Source: Rhodospirillaceae bacterium
GTDB lineage: Bacteria; Pseudomonadota; Alphaproteobacteria; Rhodospirillales; Casp-alpha2
Assembly (NCBI GenBank): GCA_016845145.1
Contig: JAERTE010000148.1
Span: forward strand, 1 to 64,000
Direction of reading: 5' to 3'
DNA: 64,000 nt
Made by a program: the position numbers and the translations under genes. This document shows positions 8,515 to 18,411 of this stretch, piece by piece; the stretch's first letter is position 1; the number at the start of each line of letters is the position of its first letter. Below the pieces are notes generated by a model. It ran no database searches and was not told the origin of the DNA. It was given only the letters and a program-made list of their open reading frames with translations.

Positions 8515-11466
8515 ATGACTGAAACTGATGACCCCCGGTTCCGCCGCCAAGGTCGCCAGATCGCATTTTCGTTCGACGGCATCACCATTGCAGCAATTGA
8601 AGGACAATCCATCGCTGCCGCATTGACGAACGCCGGCATGCGTGAATATCGGCGCGACAGGGATGGTGCGGGCCGAGGCCTTTTCTGCGGTATGGGCGCA
8701 TGCTTCGAGTGCGCCGTTTCCGTGGACAGTGGCCCCAGTGTCAGATCGTGCCTGACCAAAGCGCACGAGGGAATGAACGTCAGGTCTCTCGATTATCTTT
8801 CTCCGGCGCATTCCAAAGATGACCAAACTGCGGGCCCGGTCGAGCATGACCATATCGAGGCGGTCGACGTTTTGATTGTCGGCGCCGGCCCGGCAGGATT
8901 GGCGGCGGCAGGCGGCCTTGCAGGTCATGGGTTATCCATCGCGATTGCCGATGAACGCCCCGATCTCGGTGGGCAATTCTTCAAGCAACTCGCCGATTCC
9001 CACAGCTTTTCTGATGGCCGTTCCGCCGATGTGCAATACGCCGATGGCGCACGTATGATTGCGGAGGTCCGATCCAGCGGCGCAAAGCTTTTTTTGGGAG
9101 CCACGGTATGGGGCATTGAGCGAAGTGAAAGCGATGCGTATCAGATCGTCCTGAACATTGAAGGCGGGTCGAAACGGATTGAACCGAAACGGTTGATCAT
9201 CGCTGCCGGCGCCTATGAACAACCGCGCGCATTTCCGGGCTGGACACTGCCCGGTGTGATGATGACGGGGGCCGCGCAAGGTTTGTTGCGGTCCTACCGG
9301 ACGACGCCTGGAAAGGCCGTGGTGGTTGCCGGAAATGGTCCGTTGAATTTCCAACTTGCGGCGGAACTCCTGAAAGCAGGCGCGCATGTCGTCGGATTGG
9401 TTGAGGCCGCTCCGGCACCGTTCCCACGGCGATTACTTGAGGGCATCGGCATCTTCTTGCGCGGGCCATCGCTTGCAATGCGCGGCATGAAGTATATCCA
9501 GGACGTAAAGGCAGCCGGCGTGCCGATATTCCATGGGTATCATGTTGTCTGCGCGGAAGGAGATGAAGGGTTATGCACGGTTTCCATTGCCCCGATCAAT
9601 GATGATGGCGCGATCGAGCGCGGCGCCGTAAAGCGGATTGGAGCCGATACCTTGTGCCTCGGGTTCGGCTTTGCGGCGAACAGTGAATTGCCGAGATTGC
9701 TCGGTTGCGAATTCGACTACGACGATGCTGGAACAGCCAATCCTATCCGCAATAGGGATGGCCGAAGCTCTGTGCCGGAAGTCTTCATCATCGGTGACGG
9801 TGGACGGTTTGGCGGCGCGCACGCGGCCTTGGCGGAGGGGCGTATTGCAGCTGGAGCCCTACTCGAAGATCTGGGAGTAGCCGCTCGCCACGATCAATAT
9901 GCGCACCGTGAGCTTAAGCGCCATCTCCGTTTTCAAAAAGCGCTTTGGGACCTTTTCCGCGGGCCGTCGCCCGGGCTTTCCCTCGCATCACCGGAGACGA
10001 CGATCTGTCGGTGTGAAAACGTCACCCTCGGAAAGCTTGATGGTTTCATCGACGCAGGAGTCACGGACCTTGGAAACCTGAAACGCCTGAGCCGCCTTGG
10101 CATGGGGCGCTGCCAAGGTCGATACTGCACGCAATTGGCGGTGCAGCGTATGCAAGAGCGGAAAGGCACGATTCCCATCTATCCGGCATTTGCCGCGCAA
10201 AACCCCATAAAACCGCTGCCCGTAAGATCGTTCCTGCGCGAACAACCGGAATGGCGCGGCTATAAACCTGCGGCGGTTGAGCTGCCGGAACCGGGCCCGG
10301 ATATAGAGAAAATCGATCAGCGCAATGTGGACACCCTTGTCATTGGCGGCGGTGTGGTGGGCGTATCCACGGCGTTGTATCTGGCCCGTTTCGGTGTTGA
10401 GACGGTGCTGTTGGAGGCCAATCAGATCAACAGCCAAGCTTCGGGCGGTAATGCTGGAAGCCTGCATCTACAATTGTTGTCGTTCGATTTCACAGCCGCG
10501 GACGTTGCCGGAACATCGCCGGCGATCCGGACCTTGGGCCTGCAAAAACACGGCATCGAATTGTGGCAAGACCTGGAACGGGAATTGAACGCCGATTTCG
10601 AGATCAAGATTACCGGCGGCTTGATGGTCGCTGAGACAGATCAAGACATGGCATTCCTTGAAAAGAAGGTCGAGGCCGAGAGGCGCATGGGGATCGACAT
10701 GGAGTTGCTCGGCGCCAAGGAATTGAGAGACCTTGCGCCAGCGGTATCCGACCGAATGATCGGCGCGGCATTGTGCCCAGGCGAGGGGAAAATCAATCCG
10801 TTGTTGGCGACGCCGGCACTGCGCGATGCCGCAGTGAACGCGGGCGCGGAAATCGTCACGAATGTGCAAGTCGTCGGGATTGAGCAAGACGGCAACGGGT
10901 TCAAAGTTGTTACAAATGCTGGAACGGTTCACTGCCGGCGTATCGTCAATGCAGCCGGCGCGTGGAGCGCGGAGGTCGCCAAGCTGGCCGGATTTGATCT
11001 TCCGGTACAGAGCGCACCGCAGCAAATGATTGTGACTGAACCGGCGGCGCCAATGGTGGATCACCTGCTCGCCCATGCGCATCGCCATCTGACCATGAAA
11101 CAGGCCATCAACGGCAATCTTATCATCGGCGGCGGGTGGTTTGCCGGGTTCGACCGCAATCTCGGCCGCCCAAGAACCTTGATAGACGCGATATCCGGCA
11201 ACCTGTGGATTGCCCAGCGCGTGGTGCCCGCGATCGCCGAATTGAATGTCATCCGCACCTGGGCAGCGGCCGGCGTCACGATTGATGGTGCACCGATCGT
11301 CGGCGCGGCGCCCGGAGTGCCAGGGTTCTACAATGCCGTCGGTGCAAACGGATACACGATGGGGCCGATCATGGGGAAAATCACCGCCGAATTGATTGCC
11401 TATGGCGACAGCAGAATTGACCACCACCCGTTCGCTCTTGAGAGAATAATGCCAACGGTGGCTTAA
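8515..11466 (+). CDS. Three-part fusion: HcnA-like [2Fe-2S] domain + HcnB-like FAD/NAD oxidoreductase with BFD-like [2Fe-2S] + HcnC-like D-amino-acid dehydrogenase (FAD)
   Basis: N-term GRGLFCGMGACFECAVSV; VLIVGAGPAGLAAAGGLAG; TICRCENVTLGKLDGF...GRCQGRYC; second Rossmann fold VDTLVIGGGVVGVSTALYLARFG from about residue 608. One uninterrupted 983-aa ORF. Confidence 0.9.
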   Translation: MTETDDPRFRRQGRQIAFSFDGITIAAIEGQSIAAALTNAGMREYRRDRDGAGRGLFCGMGACFECAVSVDSGPSVRSCLTKAHEGMNVRSLDYLSPAHSKDDQTAGPVEHDHIEAVDVLIVGAGPAGLAAAGGLAGHGLSIAIADERPDLGGQFFKQLADSHSFSDGRSADVQYADGARMIAEVRSSGAKLFLGATVWGIERSESDAYQIVLNIEGGSKRIEPKRLIIAAGAYEQPRAFPGWTLPGVMMTGAAQGLLRSYRTTPGKAVVVAGNGPLNFQLAAELLKAGAHVVGLVEAAPAPFPRRLLEGIGIFLRGPSLAMRGMKYIQDVKAAGVPIFHGYHVVCAEGDEGLCTVSIAPINDDGAIERGAVKRIGADTLCLGFGFAANSELPRLLGCEFDYDDAGTANPIRNRDGRSSVPEVFIIGDGGRFGGAHAALAEGRIAAGALLEDLGVAARHDQYAHRELKRHLRFQKALWDLFRGPSPGLSLASPETTICRCENVTLGKLDGFIDAGVTDLGNLKRLSRLGMGRCQGRYCTQLAVQRMQERKGTIPIYPAFAAQNPIKPLPVRSFLREQPEWRGYKPAAVELPEPGPDIEKIDQRNVDTLVIGGGVVGVSTALYLARFGVETVLLEANQINSQASGGNAGSLHLQLLSFDFTAADVAGTSPAIRTLGLQKHGIELWQDLERELNADFEIKITGGLMVAETDQDMAFLEKKVEAERRMGIDMELLGAKELRDLAPAVSDRMIGAALCPGEGKINPLLATPALRDAAVNAGAEIVTNVQVVGIEQDGNGFKVVTNAGTVHCRRIVNAAGAWSAEVAKLAGFDLPVQSAPQQMIVTEPAAPMVDHLLAHAHRHLTMKQAINGNLIIGGGWFAGFDRNLGRPRTLIDAISGNLWIAQRVVPAIAELNVIRTWAAAGVTIDGAPIVGAAPGVPGFYNAVGANGYTMGPIMGKITAELIAYGDSRIDHHPFALERIMPTVA

Positions 11467-11623
11467 ACCCTTCGACCGGAAACCAAATCGTAAAACGTCC
11501 GCTCCGGGTTTTGGTTGTGCAAAAACGTTTCGGCTGGTGCGGTCCGATGGTGACTGGATAGGCATTCGTAGATTTCGGCGTTGATTTTGTGACTTCGGCC
11601 TGAGAACGGCCGATTTCTCTTTT

Positions 11624-12631
11624 TTATGGGGGTTTTGAGAGGCGGTTTTGGTTGCCGGCGACCGGACGCAGGTCTGTCAGGCCCGCATGGCCTGCATCAG
11701 CGGTCCGGTGCCCAGGATATTCATGACACGCGTGAGATTGTAGGCGAGCACGCTCAGGGCCGTTTCCGTTTTGACGTTTTTGAGCCGCTTCATCAGAAAG
11801 TGGGTTGCGCCCATCCTGGCCTTGATGGTGCCGAAGGGATGTTCGACGGTCTCGCGGCGCCGGCACATTGTAGCCGACAACGCCCGATCCCCGTCCGCTG
11901 GTGGCCATGGAGCGCGCATCCGGATCAGTCAGCGAGATCTGCTCACCGGGAGTGGCCATCATCTCCACTTCCAAGGCCTTCAACCGTTTCATCTCGCCTT
12001 GCAGCTTGTCGGTCTGCTCATGCAGGCGGGTCACCCGGGATGCAATAGCATCCGTCGGCTCCTGACGGTCCGCGCTGTCCAGTTGATGAAGATAACGCCC
12101 GACGCTTTCTTCGATCTGCTTCAACCGCCGCGCCATCTTCGCCTTGGTGAAGTTCCGGTCCCGGTTGTTCATCGCCTTGAACTTGGAACCGTCGATCGCC
12201 ACGCTGGCCGTCGCCAACAAACCGATGCGGCGGCACAGCTCGACAAACCGCGCACACACCTTGCGGATCGCCGGGCCGTTATCCTTGCGGAAGTCGGCGA
12301 TGGTCTTGTGATCGGGAACCAGCCGGCCCAACAGCCACATCACTTCGACGTTGCGCGCCGCCTCGCGCTCCAGCCGCCGGCTCGATTGCACCCGGTTCAG
12401 GTAACCGTAGATGTAGAGCTTCAACAAAACCGACGGGTGATAGGAAGGCCGGCCCGTCGACTTCGGATCAACCCGCTCGAACCCCAGTTCTCGCAGATCA
12501 AGTTCCTCGACAAAAACATCGACTACACGGACTGCATTGTCCCCACCAACGAAGTCATCCAGGCATTCCGGCAACAACGTCGCCTGGCTACGATCAACAC
12601 CCTCGACAAAACGCTTCATCAAAAACCTCAC
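11624..12631 (-). pseudogene. IS1182-family transposase with internal deletion and frameshift
   Basis: N-terminal part FGVDRSQATLLPECLDDFV-type and DPDARSMATSGRGSGVVGYNV joined directly, out of frame, to CRRRETVEHPFGTIKARMGATHFLMK...ALSVLAYNLTRVMNILG; central region missing. Confidence 0.9.
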
Positions 12632-12851
12632 CGCTTCACACAGCGAGATTCTAGCACAGCCGCGTTTTTACACAGACAGGGTCAAAAAGGGAAGTTCTGG
12701 GCCTGCGAGAAAGTGGTCCGGAGCCGAACTATGAGCAGTCATTGGACGTAGATATTTAGGAGTTACCGAGATCAGGCCTGCTTTACCCTCGATTCCGGAA
12801 GTGGACCACCCACTCCGTTTAACATCCGATGAAGCCTGTTTATCACCATTA

Positions 12852-13077
12852 ATTGCCGAATGCGAAATCTCTGATCTTTGATTTCAATTCCCTGATCCTG
12901 ATGAAATTCTCCCTGTTTAATTCTTAGGGAATTTTCACAAGAAACCGCAGAACTCCGACGTTTTCTGCACTCAAGATAGCCGCCGCTACCGGGAAATGCC
13001 GAATTTTCCCTGTTTTTTCCCTGTACAACAGGGAATTCATCGGAGACGGGTTCGCTTCAGACTGCCTCCTCCGCCAG
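12852..13077. repeat. ~225-bp long direct repeat, copy 2
   Basis: attgccgaatgcgaaatctctgatctttg...ctgcctcctccgcca; same orientation as copy 1 at 141-365. Confidence 0.9.
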
Positions 13078-13201
13078 ATTTCTTATTTAGTGCACTGATA
13101 TCATTGAAGTCTTAATATCCATTATGTGGATAGCCCATTAACGTGTCCATAAGTGCAATGGGCTAAATCGTGGTTTATCTCACCATCGGCTAATCGGTGC
13201 C

Positions 13202-14245
13202 ATGGGTGATTTCCAAAAAGACCAATTGGTCGCTGACTTGATCAGCAGGATTCTTGGGAGTTTGTGTAACGTGTTGAACGTGCTGCTTATCGGGGCTGGT
13301 CGAATGGGCTTGCGACACCTACGTGGTGTGGCGAAAGAAGCCGATGAGATTTCGATCGTTTACCATCATCGAAACATTGATAAGGAAGTGCGTCAGGTTC
13401 TCGATGATTGCGATTTCGGAGGAACTGTTAACGTTGTTTCTTCGATAGAAAAGGCTGCTCGTGGTGAAAACAAGTTTGACGCTGCAATCCTATCAGCAAC
13501 GGCGGAAAAGAGATCTGAACGCTTCGAAAAGGTGGTCGCTTTGGACATAGCCCACATATTGGTCGAGAAGCCGCTGGAACAATCACGTGAAAATGTTCTC
13601 AAAATGCAGACCCTTGCCAATCAAACGACATCAGACATACGTTGCAACAACGTTTTCAGAGAACAATCCATTTTCGATGACTTTCGCAATGGGAATGATT
13701 CTGTCCAAATGACCGTCAATGCGGGCGCAATAGGTCTAGGTTGTGGCGGTATTCATTGGATTGACCTAGCACTTTTCTTGTCACGGGAAGAGTCCGGTCA
13801 ACTTGTTTGCGGAAAGCTTGATCATCTTGCCATCAGCAGCGGGCGAGGAGCACAATTTGGCGACTTTGGGGGTTACGGTCTTTACGAATTTGGTGATGGG
13901 TCCACCCTTTATCTACGGATCGGAGCCGAAAGCTCAGCTTCTGTTGTCTGTGTCATTACTCAGGGTCACCGACAGACGGTTATTGATTATCTTGGCGGCG
14001 TGTCCGTGCATCAAAGAGACGAGAACGTCGATCACCCAAATTATCTTTACGGTCAAGGTTACGATACTCATCACGAATCTAGCTTTTCCATTGCCGATGC
14101 ATCTGCACAGACCAGGCTGTGGCTGCAAAATGTGAAAGGCGCCCGAAGATCAAAGCTCCCGACTCTGAAAGAAGCAGTGAAAGGTCACGAGCTCTTGTTC
14201 GATCTTTTGGAAACGGGCGGTGCAAAAGTTTTCCCAATCACGTGA
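13202..14245 (+). CDS. Gfo/Idh/MocA-type NAD-binding oxidoreductase (start uncertain, possibly about 13274)
   Basis: NVLLIGAGRMGLRHLRGVAKEADEISIVY and HILVEKPLEQSRENVLKM (EKP motif). Confidence 0.75.
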   Translation: MGDFQKDQLVADLISRILGSLCNVLNVLLIGAGRMGLRHLRGVAKEADEISIVYHHRNIDKEVRQVLDDCDFGGTVNVVSSIEKAARGENKFDAAILSATAEKRSERFEKVVALDIAHILVEKPLEQSRENVLKMQTLANQTTSDIRCNNVFREQSIFDDFRNGNDSVQMTVNAGAIGLGCGGIHWIDLALFLSREESGQLVCGKLDHLAISSGRGAQFGDFGGYGLYEFGDGSTLYLRIGAESSASVVCVITQGHRQTVIDYLGGVSVHQRDENVDHPNYLYGQGYDTHHESSFSIADASAQTRLWLQNVKGARRSKLPTLKEAVKGHELLFDLLETGGAKVFPIT

Positions 14246-14300
14246 TCTAAAGGCATTGGATAGGTGCATTTGATCAACTCAGCCCCATAGGCCAAGCCAA

Positions 14301-14328
14301 TAAAAGAAAACCGGGCCCAACGGCCCGG
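14301..14328 (-). terminator. Rho-independent terminator, minus strand
   Basis: ccgggcc-caac-ggcccgg perfect 7-bp stem at 14311-14328; minus-strand transcript continues TTTTCTTTTA. Confidence 0.75.
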
Positions 14329-14430
14329 CGAGTTTAACAGGGAAAGTCAGAGGGCGCTTGGCAAGCGCGGGGAGGAAGTCCTCTAACAAACGCAATTGAA
14401 GCAAGTCTCGCTCCTTCGCGCCTTGACTTG

Positions 14431-14557
14431 AATCAATCGTCGCCACCCGGTTGATGGCCGACTGAATCTGCATATTTCGCCAGTTCTTCTGGGTCCGGCA
14501 TGGTCCTCGCGTCGCGCTTTTTTCTGCGAAATCATAGACTGCCTGCATGGTCGCATT
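14431..14557 (-). pseudogene. Duplicated 3' end of the PEP-mutase-family gene at 18412-19350, with internal deletion
   Basis: First 52 nt (aatcaatcgtcgcc...atttcgcca) identical to 18410-18461; resumes at cgtcgcgc..gcgaaatcatagac[t/c]gcctgcatggt after loss of about 110-120 nt. Confidence 0.88.
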
Positions 14558-15147
14558 GTGTCTATCTTGACCTGCCATCTGTCTTTCGATTGTGAGTCAT
14601 TGGTCGGCATTTCGAACTTGGCGTTGTGATCTCGAAATGGCGCCACAGATGGTTCTCGCACCAACCGCGGGCCAGTATAATTCTTAGTGTATTTGGAGTT
14701 TCTGCCAAGGGGGCTTATACACTGGACGGTCTAGGTGTGCCTGATCACCTAGGCGGCTAAAACTGTGCGCTTCGGTGCGGGCTGGTTCGTCGCGCATTTC
14801 TTTGTTGCATTATATCCATAGACACTATCTTAGTTTAACTTATCACGACTTCAAAAATTGATAATCTGGTTTGCTTGGGGGTGAATGGGCAAGTGTATTT
14901 TAGGACCGTCCATGGAATCGGTTGCGGGGATATTTGCCAAATCTCTGGACTTGTATTTCTCGCAGGGCTAACTCAAAACTTGTTCTCGCCGAAAGGACTG
15001 TCTCCCTTAAGTCGGTGCGTGCCAACTGCCCTCACTACAATCGGTGGTGCCGACATATTTGCAAAGATTTCGGCATTTCGCTTATCTATCGTTATGGAAC
15101 GCAATTCGTAACTCATTCCGCATGTGCTATTTAGGGAGGCCAACAAA

Positions 15148-15687
15148 ATGTCTGAACAAGAGAGCGTTATTCCCGAGTTTGACATTTCCGTATCCAAAGT
15201 AGGGAACGAATATACCCTGAGAATAGCAGAGTTACATTTGATCGAAACTGGATTGGATCTGGAGGCCGCTTACAAAAGTATTGAGTCAAGAAAGCATGAC
15301 TTGTTCGCGGCCTATGAAAAGGCAGGCAGACTAGATGATTTAAGTGTTTCACATCAAGCGTCAGATCGTGACAATCGTCTTAGAGTATTCGCCGTCAAAT
15401 CTGGTCTCGTTGCTTTAGTGGGCGTGATTGTTGTCAGTGCAGCTGCGTTTTCATTTTCATATGCGGTCCGTGAATCAACACGAAAGGCAGGGCTGAAGTT
15501 GGGCCGGTCCGCGATCAAACAGGTTGAGCGGGGGCTTAAAGACGCCGCGAAAAAGGAACTCACGCCAGAACGGAAAGAAAAAATTAGGGTGCTGGTTTCT
15601 GACGCAGTCCCCCATTTAAAACCTTATGTGCGAGAATTGCGCCCTTTGTTCGCTGAGCTTTGCGTGCCTGTCGATCAGTTGCAATGA
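15148..15687 (+). CDS. Hypothetical protein with one central TM segment
   Basis: RBS ggagg before ATG; VKSGLVALVGVIVVSAAAFSFSYAV hydrophobic segment; no family recognised. Confidence 0.6.
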   Translation: MSEQESVIPEFDISVSKVGNEYTLRIAELHLIETGLDLEAAYKSIESRKHDLFAAYEKAGRLDDLSVSHQASDRDNRLRVFAVKSGLVALVGVIVVSAAAFSFSYAVRESTRKAGLKLGRSAIKQVERGLKDAAKKELTPERKEKIRVLVSDAVPHLKPYVRELRPLFAELCVPVDQLQ

Positions 15688-17189
15688 TGCTGAACCCGAT
15701 TGGCAAGTTCAGGTTCTAGATAGCCTTGAGCTTGACCACATATATGGGATTTTGGTTGTATCGGGACTATCGACGCACCCAAACCTACGTTCACGTTCAA
15801 CGCTATGACTAGAGCAAGCAATAAGAAACATAGTCTGCGATTGCCGATGGATGTTTTTTGAAGCAATTTACTGCCGCCTATCAAGAGGGCAAGGATAACC
15901 CATATCTCTGTATATATGAGATATCTGGAAGGAAACCCCCGTAGGCCAAAAACGGTCTCAGTGGCCAAAGAGAACCCTAGAAACAAGAGGACAAGCAAGC
16001 CCCCTCGCCAGGCTTTATGAAAACTCAAGTAGCAGGCCAGGAAAAGTCCAGAAAGCTGGAGTAAATGGGTCGGTGAAGGTATATCGCCTATTCGCCTATC
16101 AATGACACTGAACAGTTTGTCGCTCGCGTAAGTCATCGACAGGCCCTGCTCTCCCGAAAGGGATGAAAATTGCTTCATATGTTCGAAAGAATGGACAATC
16201 AGATCCAACACTTGGTGAGAATGCCAGAAAAACAGAAGATACGTGCCAAAGGCAAAGCCCAGAGCCAATGCAACAGCACCGGCCAATTGCACTGAAACAG
16301 AGATATTTCGCCAATACCCGTAAAGAAGGATGCATGTCGTTACATATACGAGGTTCAAGCATAAAAAAACTCCACCAAATGATGTGCTGGAGCCGTCTCT
16401 AACGGCAAACGCGAGAAGCACAAACATAGGGATAATCGCGGCAACAGCGAAAAACAACGGAGCCGCCATCCGATCCAATTTCATGTAATCAGATTTCAAT
16501 CTCTCACGCTGCACCTGGGCAAGAACCAAAATCGGCACCCCCAGCATCGGAATGATGGATTGTATTTTGCTTTCCAGTGAAACCATTACCGAGAACCCAG
16601 CTAGAGTAAGATACAAAAGCTGTTTTCTCCCGTATGATTGATCCGCAACCAAAAAAAAGAAAAATGCCGCGACTAAGCCAAAGGCTGACCATAGTTCAGC
16701 TCTCAAAATAACGGCATGTGAAGCTATGCCTTCCATGGAAGCAAAAAGAATTCCTGCCAATACGGCAAATGTTAAATTGCTCGTAAGTTGCTTTGTGCCC
16801 CAGATTACCAACCCAACAAAACAAGCGCATATGACGGCCGAAAGATATCGAGCGCTAACGGTCAAGGCTTGTAAGTGAGAATCTATATCTTGCACCTGAA
16901 TAGCAAATGCATGTGATGGATTTGGCGACAAACCAATCCAAAATGCCGCCTTCAGCCACATCCCCAACCCCATGATGTATGTGTGTGCTGGATGATCGAA
17001 GTAAGTTTGTGGAAGACTGTCAACAAACCTGAGGGCTTGCGCAAGGTAAACTAAGTCTGCGTCTGGCGTGATGGTGTAACTTCTTGAGATATCGTGCCAA
17101 TTGGCAATGAAAATCGGGTACGCAATCGCCAATACAGTTCCCGTAACCAGTAATAATAGTGTTTTATCTTTCGATATGTCCGCTAACAT
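15675..17189 (-). CDS. Polytopic membrane protein, possible GT39/GT83-like glycosyltransferase
   Basis: 504 aa, many hydrophobic helices; overall resembles dolichyl-phosphate mannosyltransferase-like proteins. Confidence 0.6.
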   Translation of the reverse strand: MLADISKDKTLLLLVTGTVLAIAYPIFIANWHDISRSYTITPDADLVYLAQALRFVDSLPQTYFDHPAHTYIMGLGMWLKAAFWIGLSPNPSHAFAIQVQDIDSHLQALTVSARYLSAVICACFVGLVIWGTKQLTSNLTFAVLAGILFASMEGIASHAVILRAELWSAFGLVAAFFFFLVADQSYGRKQLLYLTLAGFSVMVSLESKIQSIIPMLGVPILVLAQVQRERLKSDYMKLDRMAAPLFFAVAAIIPMFVLLAFAVRDGSSTSFGGVFLCLNLVYVTTCILLYGYWRNISVSVQLAGAVALALGFAFGTYLLFFWHSHQVLDLIVHSFEHMKQFSSLSGEQGLSMTYASDKLFSVIDRRIGDIPSPTHLLQLSGLFLACYLSFHKAWRGGLLVLLFLGFSLATETVFGLRGFPSRYLIYTEIWVILALLIGGSKLLQKTSIGNRRLCFLLLALVIALNVNVGLGASIVPIQPKSHICGQAQGYLEPELANRVQHHCN

Positions 17190-17349
17190 TTAAGCACTTG
17201 ACCCTAAGTTGAGATAGTTCCGCCTCAATCTGACACCGCTCTTCTAACGAAGAAAGGGGTACCGGTTTTGATAGCGGTGCGGACCGTAACCATCAAAAGC
17301 TTATGGGGATAACCCTCATGTTATAGAGTAACCAAAGAATCACTCATTT

Positions 17350-17690
17350 TAAAGTTGGCCTTCTCACTCTGACCGAAGAAATTGGAAGTGTGTCCAAGGC
17401 GTACCAAATGGTGAGGCTGACGAGAGATACCTTTTATCGATATCGCGACGTCGCCAAAGAAGGTGGTGTCGATATGCTGTTGTGAAAAACCTCGTTGTGG
17501 TCCGAACCTGAAAAACCGGGTCGATGAATAAACGGAAGATGCCGAGGTCGATTATGCCTTTGGATATCAGGCCGACGGTCAGATTCGTGTCAGCAACGAG
17601 ATACGCAGGCTGGGCATGTTTGTGTCGGCTCGCGGCGCTGATCTGCCTACCCAAATCCGAGTCACGAAGAAAGAGGATTCTCCGCTAAGC
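17350..17690 (+). pseudogene. IS481-type transposase N-terminal remnant (stops and frameshifts)
   Basis: LTEEIGSVSKAYQMVRLTRDTFYRYRDVAKEGGVDMLL* and NLKNRVDE*TEDAEVDYAFGYQADGQIRVSNEIRRLGMFVSARG. Confidence 0.8.
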
Positions 17691-17699
17691 TGAACTGCG

Positions 17700-18330
17700 G
17701 CCGACAGCATGAAGTAGCGATTTTCAGAAGAGCAGATTATCAATGTATTGAAAGCCCATGAGGTTGGTTTCCCGGTGAAGGATATCTCGCGCCGACCGAC
17801 CGACAATCGATCGCATCGCCCGAACGGGTCAACGAACGTTGGTCCATGGACTTCATGTCGGAGATGCTCTCGAACGGCATACGGTTCCGGGCTTTAAACA
17901 TCGTCGATGGCTACAGCCGGGAATGCCAGGCCATCAAGGTCGATACGCTATTGCCGGGTATCTGGGGTGTCAGGGTTTTCAAACGCTCGTCCGAGACGCG
18001 ACGATTTCCCAGGGCTATCGTCGTCGACAACGGCCCGGGGTTGAACAGCACGACCCTGGATGAATGGAGCTTGTCACAATGGTATCCGGCTGCACTTTAC
18101 TGAACCTGGCAAGTCCGTTCAGAATGCCTTCGTCGAGAGATTCAACGGCAAGTTCCGGAACGAATGGCTGAACGAGCATTGGTTCAGCAGCTTGGCCGAC
18201 GCTAGGTGGACCACCGACGAATGGATGATCGATTACAACACCCACAGACCACACAGTTCCTTGGGTTACATGACGCCCATTGAGTACGCCCGAAAGAGCA
18301 ACTATCGTGCTGTAGAACTCTCAACGTGAT
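17700..18330 (+). pseudogene. IS3-family transposase remnant (orfA start plus frameshifted orfB)
   Basis: FSEEQIINVLKAHEVGFPVKDISR; then NERWSMDFMSEMLSNGIRFRALNIVDGYSREC...; frameshift; PGKSVQNAFVERFNGKFRNEWLNEHWFSSLADAR...YNTHRPHSSLGYMTPIEYA. Confidence 0.88.
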
Positions 18331-18411
18331 TGACGGGTTTAAAGGGGAAGGTCTGCGCGATCAAAACTAGACCGAACTCACACCCGATCCACCGGAAATC
18401 CTAACCTGCAA

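Noticed and set aside
10468-11565. 365-aa minus-strand ORF
   Set aside because: Antisense to the Hcn-like fusion; low-complexity His/Arg-rich composition typical of shadow frames.
14731-14752. ctaggtg-tgcctgat-cacctag inverted repeat in the noncoding stretch
   Set aside because: Only 7-bp arms, no adjacent gene start or T-run; too weak to call.
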